Shown one piece after another: positions 23,201 to 38,100 of a stretch of 64,000 nucleotides of DNA (position 1 is its first letter; every line of letters starts with the position of its first letter). The position numbers were made by a program, and so were the translations under genes. The stretch spans positions 16,655,233 to 16,719,232 of the forward strand of contig OW285188.1 of assembly GCA_935421135.1 (NCBI GenBank). Reading direction: 5' to 3'. The DNA is from Bugulina stolonifera (lineage: Eukaryota; Bryozoa; Gymnolaemata; Cheilostomatida; Bugulidae). Below the pieces are notes generated by a model, which had not been told where the DNA came from, made no database searches, and saw nothing but the letters and a program-made list of their open reading frames with translations.

Positions 23201-24858
23201 TTATGTATTATAAATTATTAATATTTGGTATTATAATCGTAATGGTATTATGTTCACTGTGTTAATTCTAAATCACATGTCACAATTGTGGCAGTTATAG
23301 AAAAATTAAAGCTTACAAATGCTGCTTATTTTATTGTACAAATGACCAATTACTTCAGCATGCATTCTCCTCGTCAGTTCAACCAATCAAATATTACATT
23401 GCTACTCAATATTACCAGGTGCAACAGTTACACTTCTGGATCCAGTGACATTCAACCCAATCGATGGTGCTCTGTCCATAAGCTCATTGTTTCCTTTTTT
23501 CCCAAATGATACCTCAGTAGATGCTGCCATGTCATTTCAAGGATTTTGGCCCACAAAAAGTACATACCTCTTTACAGGGCATACATACTACAGGTGAGTA
23601 AGTATAGCGAATGTACTGTCCAGGTGTGCTAATGATAGCAGTATTATGTAGAACGATAATTACCTAACACAAGTTTTTAACATAAATCTAATTTTGGGAG
23701 ACTCTTTTTAGTGTGAAAGAATGAAGATCTTTTTAGTAATATTTAGAACACAAGCTAACTTGCTCTAATATTATAACATGTACATGTATGAATCTTACTT
23801 TTTTCTGTTTTAAATCACTGGCAGCCTGCTGTGACAATATGATTAAATACACAGAAGGTCTAAAGATGCTGTCATTATAACCTGTGAGAAATACTTATTA
23901 AAGATTTAATCGTACAACGTAGATACTCATTGAAAAATGGTGAGATGTCTCTTGATGATGGATATCCAAAGAATATTTCTATTGGCTGGGGGATGGATGA
24001 ACATTCCTTTGATTCTTCCTTTAAATACCGGAATGAGAATACTCTAATATTTGTTAAAGGTAAGATAATTCTAAATATCTAAACTGACATTCTTCAGATG
24101 ATAAAATTGGTAGATGCAGTATAAAAGTTAACCAACTATTTTGTATTTCCATAGCCAGTCAATATCTTACTGCTTCATTTTCCAACTTACATAAAACTAC
24201 ACGGTCTGTGTTACATTAGTGTACACATGCTTGTCACTCTGGTACTGTTTTACATAATTTTGTCATAGCCAAGGTTGGTAATATGGAAGATAGGAAGGTA
24301 ACTTTTATGTATATTGCATTCCCCCAACCTATGATTTGTTTAACCAGAAACAAGTATAATATTGCACCTAAGATTCTCTTATACAGGCATGAAGTACTGG
24401 ATACATACAGGGACCAACCAAGGATCATATCCTGGCTATCCATCAAAGTTATCCGAATCACCCCATCCCTATAGCAGTCTTCCAGGTGAGACAGGATGAC
24501 CCATATGTAACTATTTACACATTTACAAAACATTTCTTGAGCTACGAGGCGTCAAAGGCTCTGATGCCTGATGCCACAAACTAGACTATGAGCTTCTAAA
24601 TGCCGTTAAAGCGTTGACTTGAATTCAATGACAAGACTTATGCTTTGTGGTCTGACGACTTACATCAAGTATGATATTCATAAAAAATGTTCCCTAGGCC
24701 AATCAAACTTTGCAAATAATATTTTGTATACTGTTGTGTCTTTAGGAATTGATGCTGCATTCCTACACAGAAATGGTACTAACTATTTTCTATCGGCCGA
24801 ACATGTCTACATGAGAACAGAACAAATCAGCAATGGGGCACTTGTTCAGATCTGTTAA
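20224..24858 (+). CDS. Secreted matrix metalloproteinase with hemopexin domain
   Basis: Eleven exons: 20224-20340, 20868-20994, 21401-21496, 22021-22184, 22368-22539, 22702-22884, 23048-23140, 23419-23593, 23923-24059, 24387-24485 and 24746-24858. Phases agree and they encode about 491 residues. Order: signal peptide ([20 protein letters not shown]); peptidoglycan-binding-like prodomain ([11 protein letters not shown]); cysteine switch QPRCGVKDP; basic cleavage site RRRR; catalytic domain. The last contains [14 protein letters not shown], the zinc site [11 protein letters not shown] with catalytic Glu, and the Met-turn SVMWPW. A short linker leads to a hemopexin propeller ending in Cys (LVQIC). 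There are no fibronectin repeats, transmembrane segment or GPI signal. The family degrades extracellular matrix as a calcium- and zinc-dependent endopeptidase. The furin-type site suggests activation in the secretory pathway. The switch has Lys where the family usually has Pro (PRCGVPD). Confidence 0.92.
20366..20455. repeat. Minisatellite in metalloproteinase intron 1
   Basis: About five imperfect copies of the 17-nt unit GTCTATGTAACACTTAT directly after exon 1. Confidence 0.75.
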
Positions 24859-26112
24859 GTGGCTGGAATAGGAACAGACAGGTGTCAGTATAACACATCA
24901 ATAACATTGTACTAACTACAATACACGTATTTAAACTATAGTATTTATTTTGTCTGCTTATGACTAGATAACCTACACTGTATTATCACAGCCGCTGACA
25001 ATGTGTACGTATTGTGGACTTATCTTATTTTAGTAAAAGGTCCTAAAAGAACATAATACCAAGGTTCTAGCTGATTGTTATTAGTCTGTTGGTAAACATT
25101 GGCAACTGTTCTATTTCAGTGGAGTTGATTCCCTTGCATTACTTTATTTTTTGATTAACTACAATGTATTTATGTTGCATTATGGTGTAATGTTAAATAA
25201 TTTATTATACATGTACATAATATATGTACATGTGTAGACGAATCCTAATAAACAGGAATACAGAACTTTCAAAGTTGAAAGAGTTTTATATGACTACGTC
25301 AATGTGTGCTTGTTCAGTTTTACAAACCTGGATTGCATTCTGTTGTTTTAGAAATTTTGTGTTGGTGTTCAAAATTGATATATATAATATCATACAAGAC
25401 ATCATTTTTAAGCTGTACAATAAATTATATTTTAATGTAATTGTTCATCACAACATAAATAATAAAAAAATTAAAACTAGAAAAATGCTTCTCACTTGTA
25501 CCTGTGCTAATTAAAATTGAAGAATTATAAGTTATGCTTAGAACAAATAATATTTCTCCAATTTCACAATACACTCTGACTAGCTATAATTAGTATTCAC
25601 ATTTAGAACATAATGAAATTGTACATAGTCCATTCAAGCACACTAAATCTCTCAATATAATATAATGATTTCTTAAAACATACATGTATATTGCAAACGG
25701 AATAGTATCTACCAGCTTAAGAGAAGTATATTCCTACGTGTTACTGAACATATTGCAGATAGCATTTCATTGAAACACCAGCAAACTATACAAACAGTAT
25801 ATACATATCTGTTAACTTAAATCACACCATAAGTAGGTAAGTAAAGCGAGACTACAACCCTGCAAAGCAATTGACAACCATTACAAGGGAGCAAGATCTC
25901 TAGATAACAAACCAGGTAAGATTTTGAAGAAAACATTGAAACTAGTCCTGAATTGTCAGAAGAAAATCGTATAAATAATAATCTTCTAATAAAACAATAT
26001 TTCCACTAATACAACACAACAGGGAGTAATCGTAAACATGTAGACACAGGAAATGAAATACTCTGCTATACCAATTACCAGAACCTAAGTAAGCCTTAGA
26101 GTAAGTAGTCAC
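24859..26112. other. Convergent region between the metalloproteinase and syntaxin genes
   Basis: Contains the 3' UTRs of both genes. AATAAA motifs for the plus-strand gene are seen near 25241 and 25431. Nothing else is supported. Confidence 0.55.
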
Positions 26113-26199
26113 CTATTTCTTTTTCATGACTTTACCAGCTATTATGCCTCCTATTACCAAAACCAGCACAAGAACACAGACTATCATCATTATCTTTTT
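26113..26199 (-). CDS. Syntaxin alternative last exon 2 (membrane anchor with short basic tail)
   Basis: Acceptor TTTTTTTTAG. It encodes [18 protein letters not shown], then [10 protein letters not shown] and TAG. It starts with the same KKI and phase as the exon at 28541, so splicing from exon 29419-29309 to either gives a complete protein. Confidence 0.88.
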   Translation of the reverse strand, partial: KKIMMIVCVLVLVLVIGGIIAGKVMKKK

Positions 26200-29100
26200 C
26201 TAAAAAAAATTAATTAATATGATATATTACACAATGAAGAGAAGGATAAACTCCTATTTAAATGTATGTACAAGGTACTAACAAGTTACTGATAATATAA
26301 TATAGACCTACAAGAAGTTGCCCTCTCCCTATTTTGAGAGAACAACTTCTTACTAATGAGTCCAACATCATCGTACCAAAGTACAGGTAGGGAATATCTG
26401 ACGACTAGGTTTAGGTTTCATGTTTGGATAACAGTGGAGGGGGAAGAGGTACAATTTGGGAAAGGATGACAAGTACAGGGTAATACAATACCAGATGTCG
26501 AACACAATACAATGTAATAAACAGTACCACACTTACTGAATTATTGTAGAAATGGTGAGGTGGTATCATATAGATAAGCATTGTACCTTCTACCATAGCA
26601 AATATGTCATGTATACAACAACATACCAAATCATAGGCATGTGCAGCTGTGTTGAAACAGGGTGAGTTAGAAATCATACAAGCTTTAGATATATAAAATA
26701 TTAGAAGACAGGGACAACAACATGGTCTACTGCATTCTAATAGCTACATGAGTAACATTCAGCGTCAGGTGTCTACACTGAACCTGTAATTATTCAAAAG
26801 GTGATCTTTCTGTTTTAGTGGGTACCTAGTAGGGTTTGGTAGGTGAACTGGTCACATTTAAATTGTTGCCAAATTGTTGTTAAAGTTGCCATCTACTGAT
26901 ATGCCTTTGGTGCAATTTTATTGTCGGAGTTCCTCATTCTACTTGTAAGACCTAGAGCAGCATGAATTTGAACCAACATAGATTTAGCTAGTACAGAACC
27001 ATGTAGTGACTCATGGCCACTGCCAAGCTAGCTTATAAACACAAGTTGTCTTCTCCCAATTCTGTAAAGTAATCAAAATTGGGAGAGTGCAACTTCTTAT
27101 TATGTTCAGTAGAATTTATAAATGCTCACATGAACCCTGCCCAAACATGTGGGTATGTTGATGCTTACACTGCAATGTAACAATGTCTAGAACATGCATT
27201 GAGTAACCATTTCACAGCTGTGAGCTATTAATAAGAAGTAATATATTATAATGTACATGTATATGCATGTAATATAATGTAATATAATAATTATAAATTA
27301 TTCATCATGTTAAGGAGTTTGACCATTTATATATATATATGATGTATTTTTAGCATAGTATTGTGTATTACAATTGATTGCATTCACTACTACCACATAA
27401 TAAACAGAGTGTATAAACGGACTGGTACACATATTATGTAGAGTGATCATATCTACACCTACATGTTCACATGATATATGTATGCGTGTATATAGTGTAG
27501 GCATGTAGAGTAGTAGATCAAGGGGTAAACTACACTATCCCATTCTCATTCTGACATGATTACAAAAATGAGGAGTAAATGACAATGACTAGTTAGGAGA
27601 ATATTGTCCACTGGAAATAGGACAAATCCCATGAAAATATTTACATGATAAAAACCACAGTATTAAATGACCAATAACAAGTACAACTAGAGCATACCTA
27701 CGAGTACCATTACTACTACTACTACTGCTACTACTACCTATCTACTATCAGTACCAATAGCGTATTAGAAACTATTACTTTATGGAACACAAGATGAGTA
27801 AAAAAAGATCAGTACCATAACATTAACCGGCAGATAAAAATATATACAAGCACATGATATTCGACAGGTGACCACAGTAACATTAACATGTTGTAGCTTC
27901 AGAGTACATGTGCACTGGTATGCATTTAGAAGCTATTTGAAGCTGTAGAAAGAGAAGACAACTTTTCAGTTAACAAAGGTGATCTATACACATCATATAA
28001 CAGATACTGACAGACCACTTTGCCATGTCCTAAGCAATTGCTAGAGTCCATATAAAACTATAGATGAGCAAGATATCTATACCAAATGTACCACCAAAAT
28101 ATTTACTGACGCCTTTCTAGAACAACCATAGTACTAAGTGTGCTGCTTGCCCACACTACACACTAGGGCTGTAAATACAGTTCTATACCAACAGAATATC
28201 TATTGACCCATTAGATGGCAATGTTGCAAAAAGTGATGTAGGAGGTAAAAAAACTGTAAATTTAAACCACTGGCAGTGGTGGCAAGTTGATAAGTAATAA
28301 TATTAGTAATGTAGCACTGCATTAAACCTGAGATAGTGTAAGCTATCCAAAGAGAGTACTTGAAGATGAGTATATATACCTATATGACCTATATATGACC
28401 TATATATACTATCTGTTTGTACTGGAGCAGGCCTCAGTCCTTCTTACTGCTACAGTTGCCCTTGCTGCAGACTGAGGCAATGATGATTAGTATTACAACA
28501 AGTATCACAGCTGCTACAATACCAGCTATACAGATTTTTTTCTAAAAAGAAACAAGCAAAAAAGCGAAATAAAGATGTGCAGTACAACATCTAGCAATCA
28601 ACTGAAATATAGAAATGTGAGAAATGACTACATTAAAATAGCAAAATATAAATAATAACTACTGCAGTGAGAGTGTTGGTCATGTTGTGCTTATAACAAG
28701 TAATAACAATGAAAGACAACAGATTGTGTGTAAAACTTGCATTTAGGTTGACTAGGCAAATTGTGCGCCTATATTCTACGTAAACAATTAGATGATATTT
28801 GCAGGCTAGTTGAGAATAATATACGTCCTACACACTTTTATCAAATGAGTCTTATTTTATATTTTACAAAAATATACAAGAAAGTGGAAGTTGTCTCCTT
28901 TGTCAAATTGACGTAAAAATATAACTTCAGTTTTGTGATAATAAGACACATAGTAAGGCTTTTGTTAAAATTTCCAATTTCTAGGTATCCCTAATAATAG
29001 ACTGCAGATTCACAGGCAAACTTGTACAGCAGCTGTTGGGTATCCAAGGGAAGGTGTACAGTACATTAAATTAATGTTGGATTGCTGTACTGAAACTTCA

Positions 29101-32100
29101 TGATATTTACATCATTCAAACATGTAAAACCATCTCTTTACATTAAAAATGAAGAATACAATCATATTACTATCAGGAAATTAAATCGGAAAATCCAAAT
29201 TCTCAAACTAGCCTGCATATCAATTAAAAACAAGGTTTTATGACATAAGCAGACAACATATAAAGCAGTTAAAAAGAATAGGTGCTGACTTATAATACAG
29301 ACACTTACCCTCCTGGCAGCACTCTGGTACTTGAGAGCTTTCTTAGTATCTGCTGTGGCTGTCTTTACATATTCTACAGACTGGTTGACATTGAACTCTA
29401 CTCTATCAATCATTTCTCCCTGCAATCAGTATAGACAACAATTATACTGATACATAACTAGATGTCAATGCACTGTTGGAAGGAGTTGGACTAAACAGAC
29501 TCTGTGTTTACCATGCACATTGCAATGTAACATTTTAATCCAAAAATCAGAAGCAACATAAATAACATAGCCACCATTTCACTCTAGCCGCAGTGATTCC
29601 GAGTTAGAATCACATTCGGATTTCTAAAAAGGTAGGGCAACAATGAGTGCATTATCTAAACTGTACCGACACTTACATGTACATGTTTACAACCATAATC
29701 ATGTTAGTGAGTTTATTTGGAGTTATCTGTCCAAAGTTTTCTCTAAATCCACCATGTGAAGGAGAAGGCAACTTACAACATTTGAAAACATCAGTTTTTT
29801 CGTTGAATGTAGGCCTATATAATGTTGAGTAAGAGGAAGTCATGAAATAAAAAAAAATACATGACTTTTATTACATGGGGATACTGTAGAAAACAACTCC
29901 TAGGATTCTACACACCATTTCACAGTGTCAAAATTACGAGCTGTAATGTTCTTCCAGAGCCCCTTCTACATAAACCATGTGACATCAGAGCAAACTCTAT
30001 GCATACCTGACTCTCCACAAGCATAGCCATGTCCATAAACATGTCATGCAATTCTCTTATACTGTTCTCTAGCTTCACGATGTCCTGGTGTCGTGCTTCA
30101 ATGTCCGCTAGTGTTTTCTTGGCTTGCTGCGTTTCCATAACGATCTGTAACCAAAAACTTGGCATCATTAGACAGTGTCCAAGGATAAAAGACCGAATCA
30201 TTCAATCAACAAGGAAAATCTAAAGTGATCCATGAAAATGTAGTTTGGGGCCTAAATGACATAAATGTGCTGTTTCGTTCAGACAAAGATTAAACAGAAA
30301 GGTATAAATATTGTGACAACAACTTACACCCTGTGTAAAGATTTGGGGATTTCCCGATTCTATCATGTTTTCCAACTCGTCATCTGTAGTCGGTTTACCA
30401 GCTAAAATGGATACAAAATAACTAACTCTATTTCATCACATTTTAGATGAGCTAATTCTCCAACAATTGAATAACATCATAAAACTAAATCCAAATCTAA
30501 ACAAACTGTCAGTTCCATTCATATTTAGTCACTCACTCAGCCAGTCTGGGAGAGATTATAAGGCCAGCTTATTAACAAAACACCTTAACACAATCTGGTG
30601 CCAAAGCTGTGACATGAACACACAATAGTTAGATAGCTAACATGCTGCTGCCGGGTTGTGCTGCTGCTAGCTGATTCTTGTACTGGTCAGGGACATTAAT
30701 AAGTCAAGTAGGCAATTCATATAATCAATAGCATAAACAGCTAAACTCCCTCTATCTACTACATGTACATGTACCAGTTAGATCAAACCTAGACTTTGGT
30801 AAACTATCACACAGTTTGCAGAAGAAATCAATGATGGTTATATTAATCACTAAATAGAATTGATCAGCAATTAATGTGGGAGCTAAGGCTGAGAGATATG
30901 TGACAGGAATGACTAAGCTGTCAGCCAACAATTGATATAAATAATTGAACACAATTCTCTACAGTTGAAGTAATTGATAGAAATATGAATGTAATATACA
31001 TGTAGACAAGCACATGTTGTGTGAATGCTGTATGGATGCCGAGTTTAATTTACCGCTTATATAGTACAACACTTTATAGTGTATATACATTAAAACAACA
31101 TTGATGTGTTATCCACATATCACAATTTTGTTCCAATCCAAAACAAAAAAGTCTATATACATGTACAGATGTGCATGTACATGTAATAAAAAATAGAATT
31201 TAGTCAGCCAGCTGCATGCCATGTTAGGTGCAATAATGGAGAAATTTGAAAGTTTCAAATTTCTCTACTTCTGCACATACATGCAGTCCAGTATATAAAC
31301 ATATGGTCCAGCCAATGTAGTCAGTCAGTGAGTCAGCCAGTGTGGTCAGTCAGTGTAGTCAGTCAGTGTAGTCAGTCAGTCAGTCAGTGTAGTCAGTCAG
31401 TCAGTAAGTCAGTGTAGCCAGTCAGTCATACATGCCAATGCCACATGTGATGTAAGGGGCACTTGAACAATCTCTTACTTATAGCTAATTGTCTCTGAAT
31501 GCGTTCTTTACACTTTTCCCTGTATGTCACTTGGCACATATTATAATCATTCATAGTGTCTATCAATTTCCTAGATAATGTAGCATACTGAAACAAAACA
31601 CAACACAACATATAACAAGCTGCCACATCTAATACATTTGTTTCACAACATAAAATCCAACACAACACAAAGTATAAATACATGTGTTAGGATGAGATAT
31701 GAGAACGAATGGCGGGGAAGTACTAAAACATATGGTTATAATGGTAGATGGAATGTGCTGGTATATACTAGCTAATCTATTCACCAAGGGTGCCAGGCTA
31801 TAGTCACTGAGACTTAGAGAGAGCTGTAGAACATAGCAGGTAAGGACGTATAGTAGAGATTCATAGAGAAAGCTAACCGAAGTAAGTTAAGGAGATCAAC
31901 CATACTGTATCTACATTCAATGACATAAAACCAAAAAGACTGGCAAAGTCCCGTATTAAGTGGACATAGCACATACATCATCTCGCTGCTAATCAAAGAG
32001 AGTGTGACCAAAGACCAAAGAGTGTATACACGTACAGTGTAGTTGAGAGATATTATAGTATAGAATTGTGACCTACATACAACTACTGACCAAAGAGTAT

Positions 32101-35100
32101 ATAGATGAAAGATATTATTTTATTAGTGTATTACATTGTATAGAATTGAGCGAAAGTGGTAAGGGAGACGCACAACATTGTGTGAGAGTCTAAATGCTAG
32201 ATCAATAAACCAATATATGGTAGTATATGAGTAGAGTGGAGAGGGCAATACCACTAGTCTGTCAGTATAGGCTGTATTATAGTGTATAACATAGCACTTA
32301 GTATTCATCAGTGAAGCAGTCATATAGATGTGCTTGTAGACGGCAATATATAACATGATCAACTCTTTCACTAATAGTCTAAGCAGGCAGCATTATCACC
32401 ATTAGAATACATTGGAGAGCCCAAGTCATGGAGTGGTAATTAAATCTTTGGGGCCTAATTACAAACTCTTACCTCATGACAATATTAGACTAAATAATTT
32501 ACCAGCAATTTACCATTTGACAATTCATCTGTTTTCATTAGCTAATATTTTCATCAGCTAATTGGCTGCATCTTCATACTAGTAACACTGTTGTGTATAA
32601 ATTAGGAGACTTTGGAAGATCAACCTCCATGTATGAATGTGAAAACTTTTGCTCTAATCTGTACTAGTCTAAAGTCACTATCCAAACCTCAGACTGTGGA
32701 AACATTTATCACAGCTGGGACTTGAACCAATGCCATAACCTCTGCGATGATGTAATACCAACCACTCTGCTGCCTAGTTATACCTACTACAAATTTACAC
32801 ATCTATAGCTTTAGAATGGTAGACTGATATCCAATAAACGAAATTGACAATCTCAGTGGAATAGTAAATTCGAGCAACACTCCATGGAACTCACTCCATG
32901 ACCACTAAGTTATGCACTAAAAGGAAAGAACCCTCTGGGCATCTTGTGTATCTATCTCCTGGATGGAGTTATAATTAGAGGAGGGATGAAAGGGAGGCGG
33001 GATGAGATTATCTGCAAATCATAATTAAAATAGGAGTTATAACAATCACCATTGCATTGTGGGTGAATTATTAAACTAATAGACTCCACAACAAATAAGA
33101 GATTATGCAAGGCTGATAAACATAAGTTACTAGCGAAGTCAGCATGGTGAGTGTGTGGATGCGAGTGATTGTAAATCAAACACAACACAGAGCCTTACTG
33201 ATCTCCATCTGTCGTTTGATTCTGGCTTTACAGCCTTCACGATAATCTAACTGCGCCTTGTTATACATGCTCAGCACTTCAATAAACTTCCGAGATATTG
33301 TAGAATACTGCCAAATAGTAAATAAAACATCTAATTTTAAAGTAATGAAATAATGGTTTCTCGGTATTTGCAATAATCTACTGGAAGAACTGTAAACTAA
33401 AAGAACGACTAAAAATGGTGCTATTTGCAGTGGCGTAGTGGTGCTACCTGCAGTGGCGTAGTGTTGTGATGTAGTGATTTGTAGAAATTTGTATTGGAAA
33501 TTTTAATAAAATACCAAATGATTGATATTTTTGTCCGAAATGGTCATATATATTGCAGCAATTCAGATAGTTTTACTAGATCAGCAAAACTGTTGTTTAA
33601 GATCGACAGTTCCTATATGTACATGTACACGTATATACACGACGGCACTTGCCTAGACTAAGTATATGCACCACTACATCACTGCTTATTTAACCACCAT
33701 GAGATATATTTATGTACATAATTTACAGGTATATAATATGAGGGTACAGTTCCAGCACCCTCTAAGTTCTGCACCAAATATCTATCTTATTTGTAAGCCT
33801 ACTCATCCACTGGCACATACCTGTGTTTTTCTAATCCTCAAGTCAGCAGATATCTGCTGCTTATTTTCCTCTTGTTCTATGTCTTGTTCAATAACTGAAG
33901 ATACACAAAATACATCCATAGCAAACAGGTGACACAACTTCTACTTGGTCAAAAGGTAGTAGTTAAATTGTATACTCATTTGTGACGTTTGGATTCGGGG
34001 CTGATCCGTATGTTGACTATTTAGCAAAATCTTGCTACCAAGGCCTATATATATTGCAAATAACAAATAATACAATTTATGAAATTAAATATAAAATACA
34101 TGAATCCAACCTTTCAATTTTGCTCTCACTTTATTGGTAGTCTTCTTGATCTCGGCCATTAAATCCTCCAGCTCCTGCTTCAGTTCTACAGCAAACACAT
34201 TACATTATACTGTATATACTACATTATACCATATACCAGTACATTATACTACTGGGTACTGGTATTAGATATTTAAAATTTTAGTAATGGATATTAGTTT
34301 TTGGAAATATATTTATTGTCTAATTGGATTTTGAAAATTGCTCAATAATTTGAATATCAGTAAACTGGATATTGAGCATTGGGAATCCCTGTGATAGATT
34401 TTGGTATAGAACAATGAATATCTCAATTTCTGATGGGCATTAAGTGATTTGATTTGACATTATTTTTGTATTTTATTTAATAAGACAGTAGCATACTTAG
34501 CGCTTCCATAAATAATTATGGTTTATGAGAAGGTGTACATTTGTATGATAGGATCAATGGGTATGAATGTGTACATGATTTATGAGAAAAACTGCTGTTT
34601 ATGGCATCAATGGATATTGGCATTGGATATTGAAAATTAAGTGTTAGCTCTGATATTGAAGAATATTAGGCAGTATTGGGACTGGATTCATTGCCAGTCT
34701 TGGTGGCAACCTGTTATATACGCTGTACAAACTAGCAGATGACTCCACCCTACCCCGAGTTATTTGGATACAACAACTTTCTTTCTGGAGGTGTTGAGTT
34801 GAATATCATTTTTCCGTTTTAACCCCATCCTGAAATTCTATAATAAACTATTATTATAATGTATATATTATGTATGTAATTGTGCCAAGCTATCTGTTCT
34901 ACTTGGTAACAAAATAACTCAAATGATTGGAATTCCAGAAAGTAGCTTCATAGAAGATATCGTAGCACACAGCTTGCAACGGTTTGACAGTCATATGACA
35001 TGAGTTGACCTATATGTACATGTATATTAGAGGTATAGAAGCTAATTTCATAGTTCTTCCAAGAACTTGTTATTTACACATCACAAAAGTAGTATCTATA

Positions 35101-38100
35101 TAGGGTAGTTAGTGTATGATATCATACTACCCTGCTGCAATCACACTCCCTACCATGGTACTGTTAGTCCATTTATGCTAATAATACATGGGTAGTTAAC
35201 TACTCAGTTACTTTTGCAACAATATGTAAATTGCTATGTATTTTCTGCTTATAAAATATGTGGGTTTACATCATTTATATTCTATATTAGACTTGGTACA
35301 CACGATGTGTACACGTAATGTACTGCGCTGTACAAGACTGCTCACTACAGTGTAAGAGATGGTAGTAGCTTATTGTCAGTGAATCATTCACACACTGTTC
35401 ATTCATAAACTGGTTGAAATAAGACACTACATACCACCCACTGCCACAATACAGTGTGTTTTTTATTGTACCCTGAGGTAGATACATATAGTAATCACCA
35501 ACCACCTAGTAAAGCGAGTTATATTGTACAGGATGTAGAGTCTATACAGCATTTTAAGATGCTTGCTTTTCACGGCTTATCTAATCATGCACACATAATC
35601 CCACTGAATTACATCACAACCTGTGTTATTATAAAGTGGCTATAGGTATTACATTTAGGGCCTAGTATAGAGGGTATGTAGTATATATACCTACAATTAT
35701 ATACCTACAATAGGCTATATACTGTGTACAAAGTTTAGTGTACACTTACTATCATCTGTATTAGGATCGGCTAGGATTTCCCCATGCTTAGTCTTTACCT
35801 TCTTCACATCCTCAGCAATACTGTCTATCATTTCACGTATCTCATCGACCTGTTCCAAGGACAGATAAATCACACTAGTCAAGTAATACATTACATTCAT
35901 CACAAGTAGACAACCATGTCTACAATACCATTTCACCTCTGTATTGTCTATTAAGTTGAAAAAAAACAAGAGGGGAGGGGCATTCAGATGTTTTCGCCTG
36001 CCTTCTATTATCACAATGATACGTTCCAAAACTTCAGTAGATACCCTACAGATCTTTGAAGAGTGAACATGATAGAGAGAAACTATCTACTGTAAAACTC
36101 TCTTGTTTACAGCTTTACAGACATCTACAGGGTTGGAGATGCTAGTAGTGAACTAGTACACTATTCGTATGAGAGGTACTTGAATGTGTGATATAACTAC
36201 ATCAATACCTGTTCAAAGAACTTCTCCATAAAGTTAGCCTCCATATCCACGCTGGTCTCAGGGTCCCCCTCATCATCACTACCAGACTAATAATGGGAAC
36301 AACACTAAATAATATACAGTGTACACTCTATAAGACAAGTAAGTACATGGTAGATATAGTGGGTCAGCTCCTAACATTTCAATTCATGGGCTGTGTAAAA
36401 GAACCGAACTACTAAGGGCAAAGTATTTCACTTCAACATATAAAAATGCACCTTGTACATTGGCTCATCATCGAAACTGTTGTTAACATTGGCAGAAAAG
36501 AATTTGCTTCCTGATGCTGGACATCATAATCATAACCAGCAACAAGAATAGATAGCAATGTAACCAGATACATACACGCCTGTGTGTGAGTGTGCATACG
36601 TACAGATCTAATAGTAATGCATACATGACCGAATATTTATCGTTACCAAGGGCAGCCAGGTAAGGTCAGAATAATATGCAAAAAAAATTGCATAGTTATA
36701 CGTGTAGATAAAAGAACTACTCTCTATATATTATTTATAGGCCTATGTAGTCTCAACCTATATTATGTAGGCCTATATATTAATATACATATCCAGTTTT
36801 TAGGACAACTCTGTCATGTAGGGCAATTTTTAACCTCAGTTTTCACCAGTTTTTGGAACATTTATATATTTTCAACATTATTTTGATAAAATATGGCAGT
36901 GTCATGCTCACTCGTACGACTTGGTCTACAAAATTAGGTGAATTTAAACCTTGGATATTGAAGTTATTTCAATATACAGGCATTCTTTTACAATAATGCA
37001 TTCTAACAATGCAAATGTTGTGTAATTTGGCACCACGTGGGAATTTAATGAATAAATTGGTACTTCATCCGAATAATTTTTTACAAACTTTGGTGCTTCC
37101 ACCTGGACAGTCCCTGGAAAGTGAATCGATTCAAATCTCTCAGTTTTTATTTCTGTTTACTTAACAGCTATGGGCAAATGATCACTTTATATTTTACCAT
37201 TACGGAGACCTCACTCAAGGTCAGCGATATCCCACAGCGCTTCTTTTGGCATGATAACTTTTGTTGACATTTACATGTCGTAGAAGCTACTAAAACTATG
37301 CAATTAGTACAACTGTGTATTAGATAAAAAGCTTTAAAATGTATTAAGCAAAGTTTCTTATTATTTATATACATGTAAATCATTCAATGCCACATTGTAT
37401 TACGTAGGTTAGCCTGCTGGCAAAATTACACCAAGTTATCAGTACAAGCTTAGGCCTACATATTGTTTTCTCAGGCTTTAGCAAAATAACAATGACTATT
37501 ATTGAATAGCAACCATCAATTTGAGAAAATATTAGCAAAGTGAGCTACAATCACAATATTTCACCCAAAAAATGTATTAAAGAAAATCCGTTCAGAGGTG
37601 ACCTCCAGCATGAAGTGAAATACTGCTACTTTTAGATGGTAGAAAGTTGAGCATCCAATCCTGGCCTTTAACAGAAAATTGGTATAACTCGTATTTGCTT
37701 TCATTTCCATACTCTTGAACTAGTAAGAAACAGTGTTGCCAACTCTACGACCAAGGTAGTATACATATATCTACAATTTTTCTCCTCTTATGTTCTACAA
37801 CTACGACCATTTACCAAACATCTTTTCTACAACCAGTTTGAGAGAATATTCAGATTTTCTTGCCGAATGCTTTGCATTAGTAAAACTGTAAACCCAGTTA
37901 TGGTAGGTGTGAAGAGCAGGGAAAAACACGTATTGTGACACATGCCAGCATAGAGGAACACCTGAGATTGCTTAAAGGAGTGAACGCTGACAAGGTAAAT
38001 TCCTCTTAATCAACAATTACGAAGTGCAAAATAGAAAGATATATAGGATTACTTTTATGGTATTTTTTCAAAAAAGATACTCAATTAATAAGAATCATCA

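Noticed and set aside
36440..36525. Possible extra syntaxin exon on the minus strand ([20 protein letters not shown])
   Set aside because: The open frame ends in the right phase, but no AG acceptor fits that frame and the donor is weak; the flanking exons already join in the expected family order.
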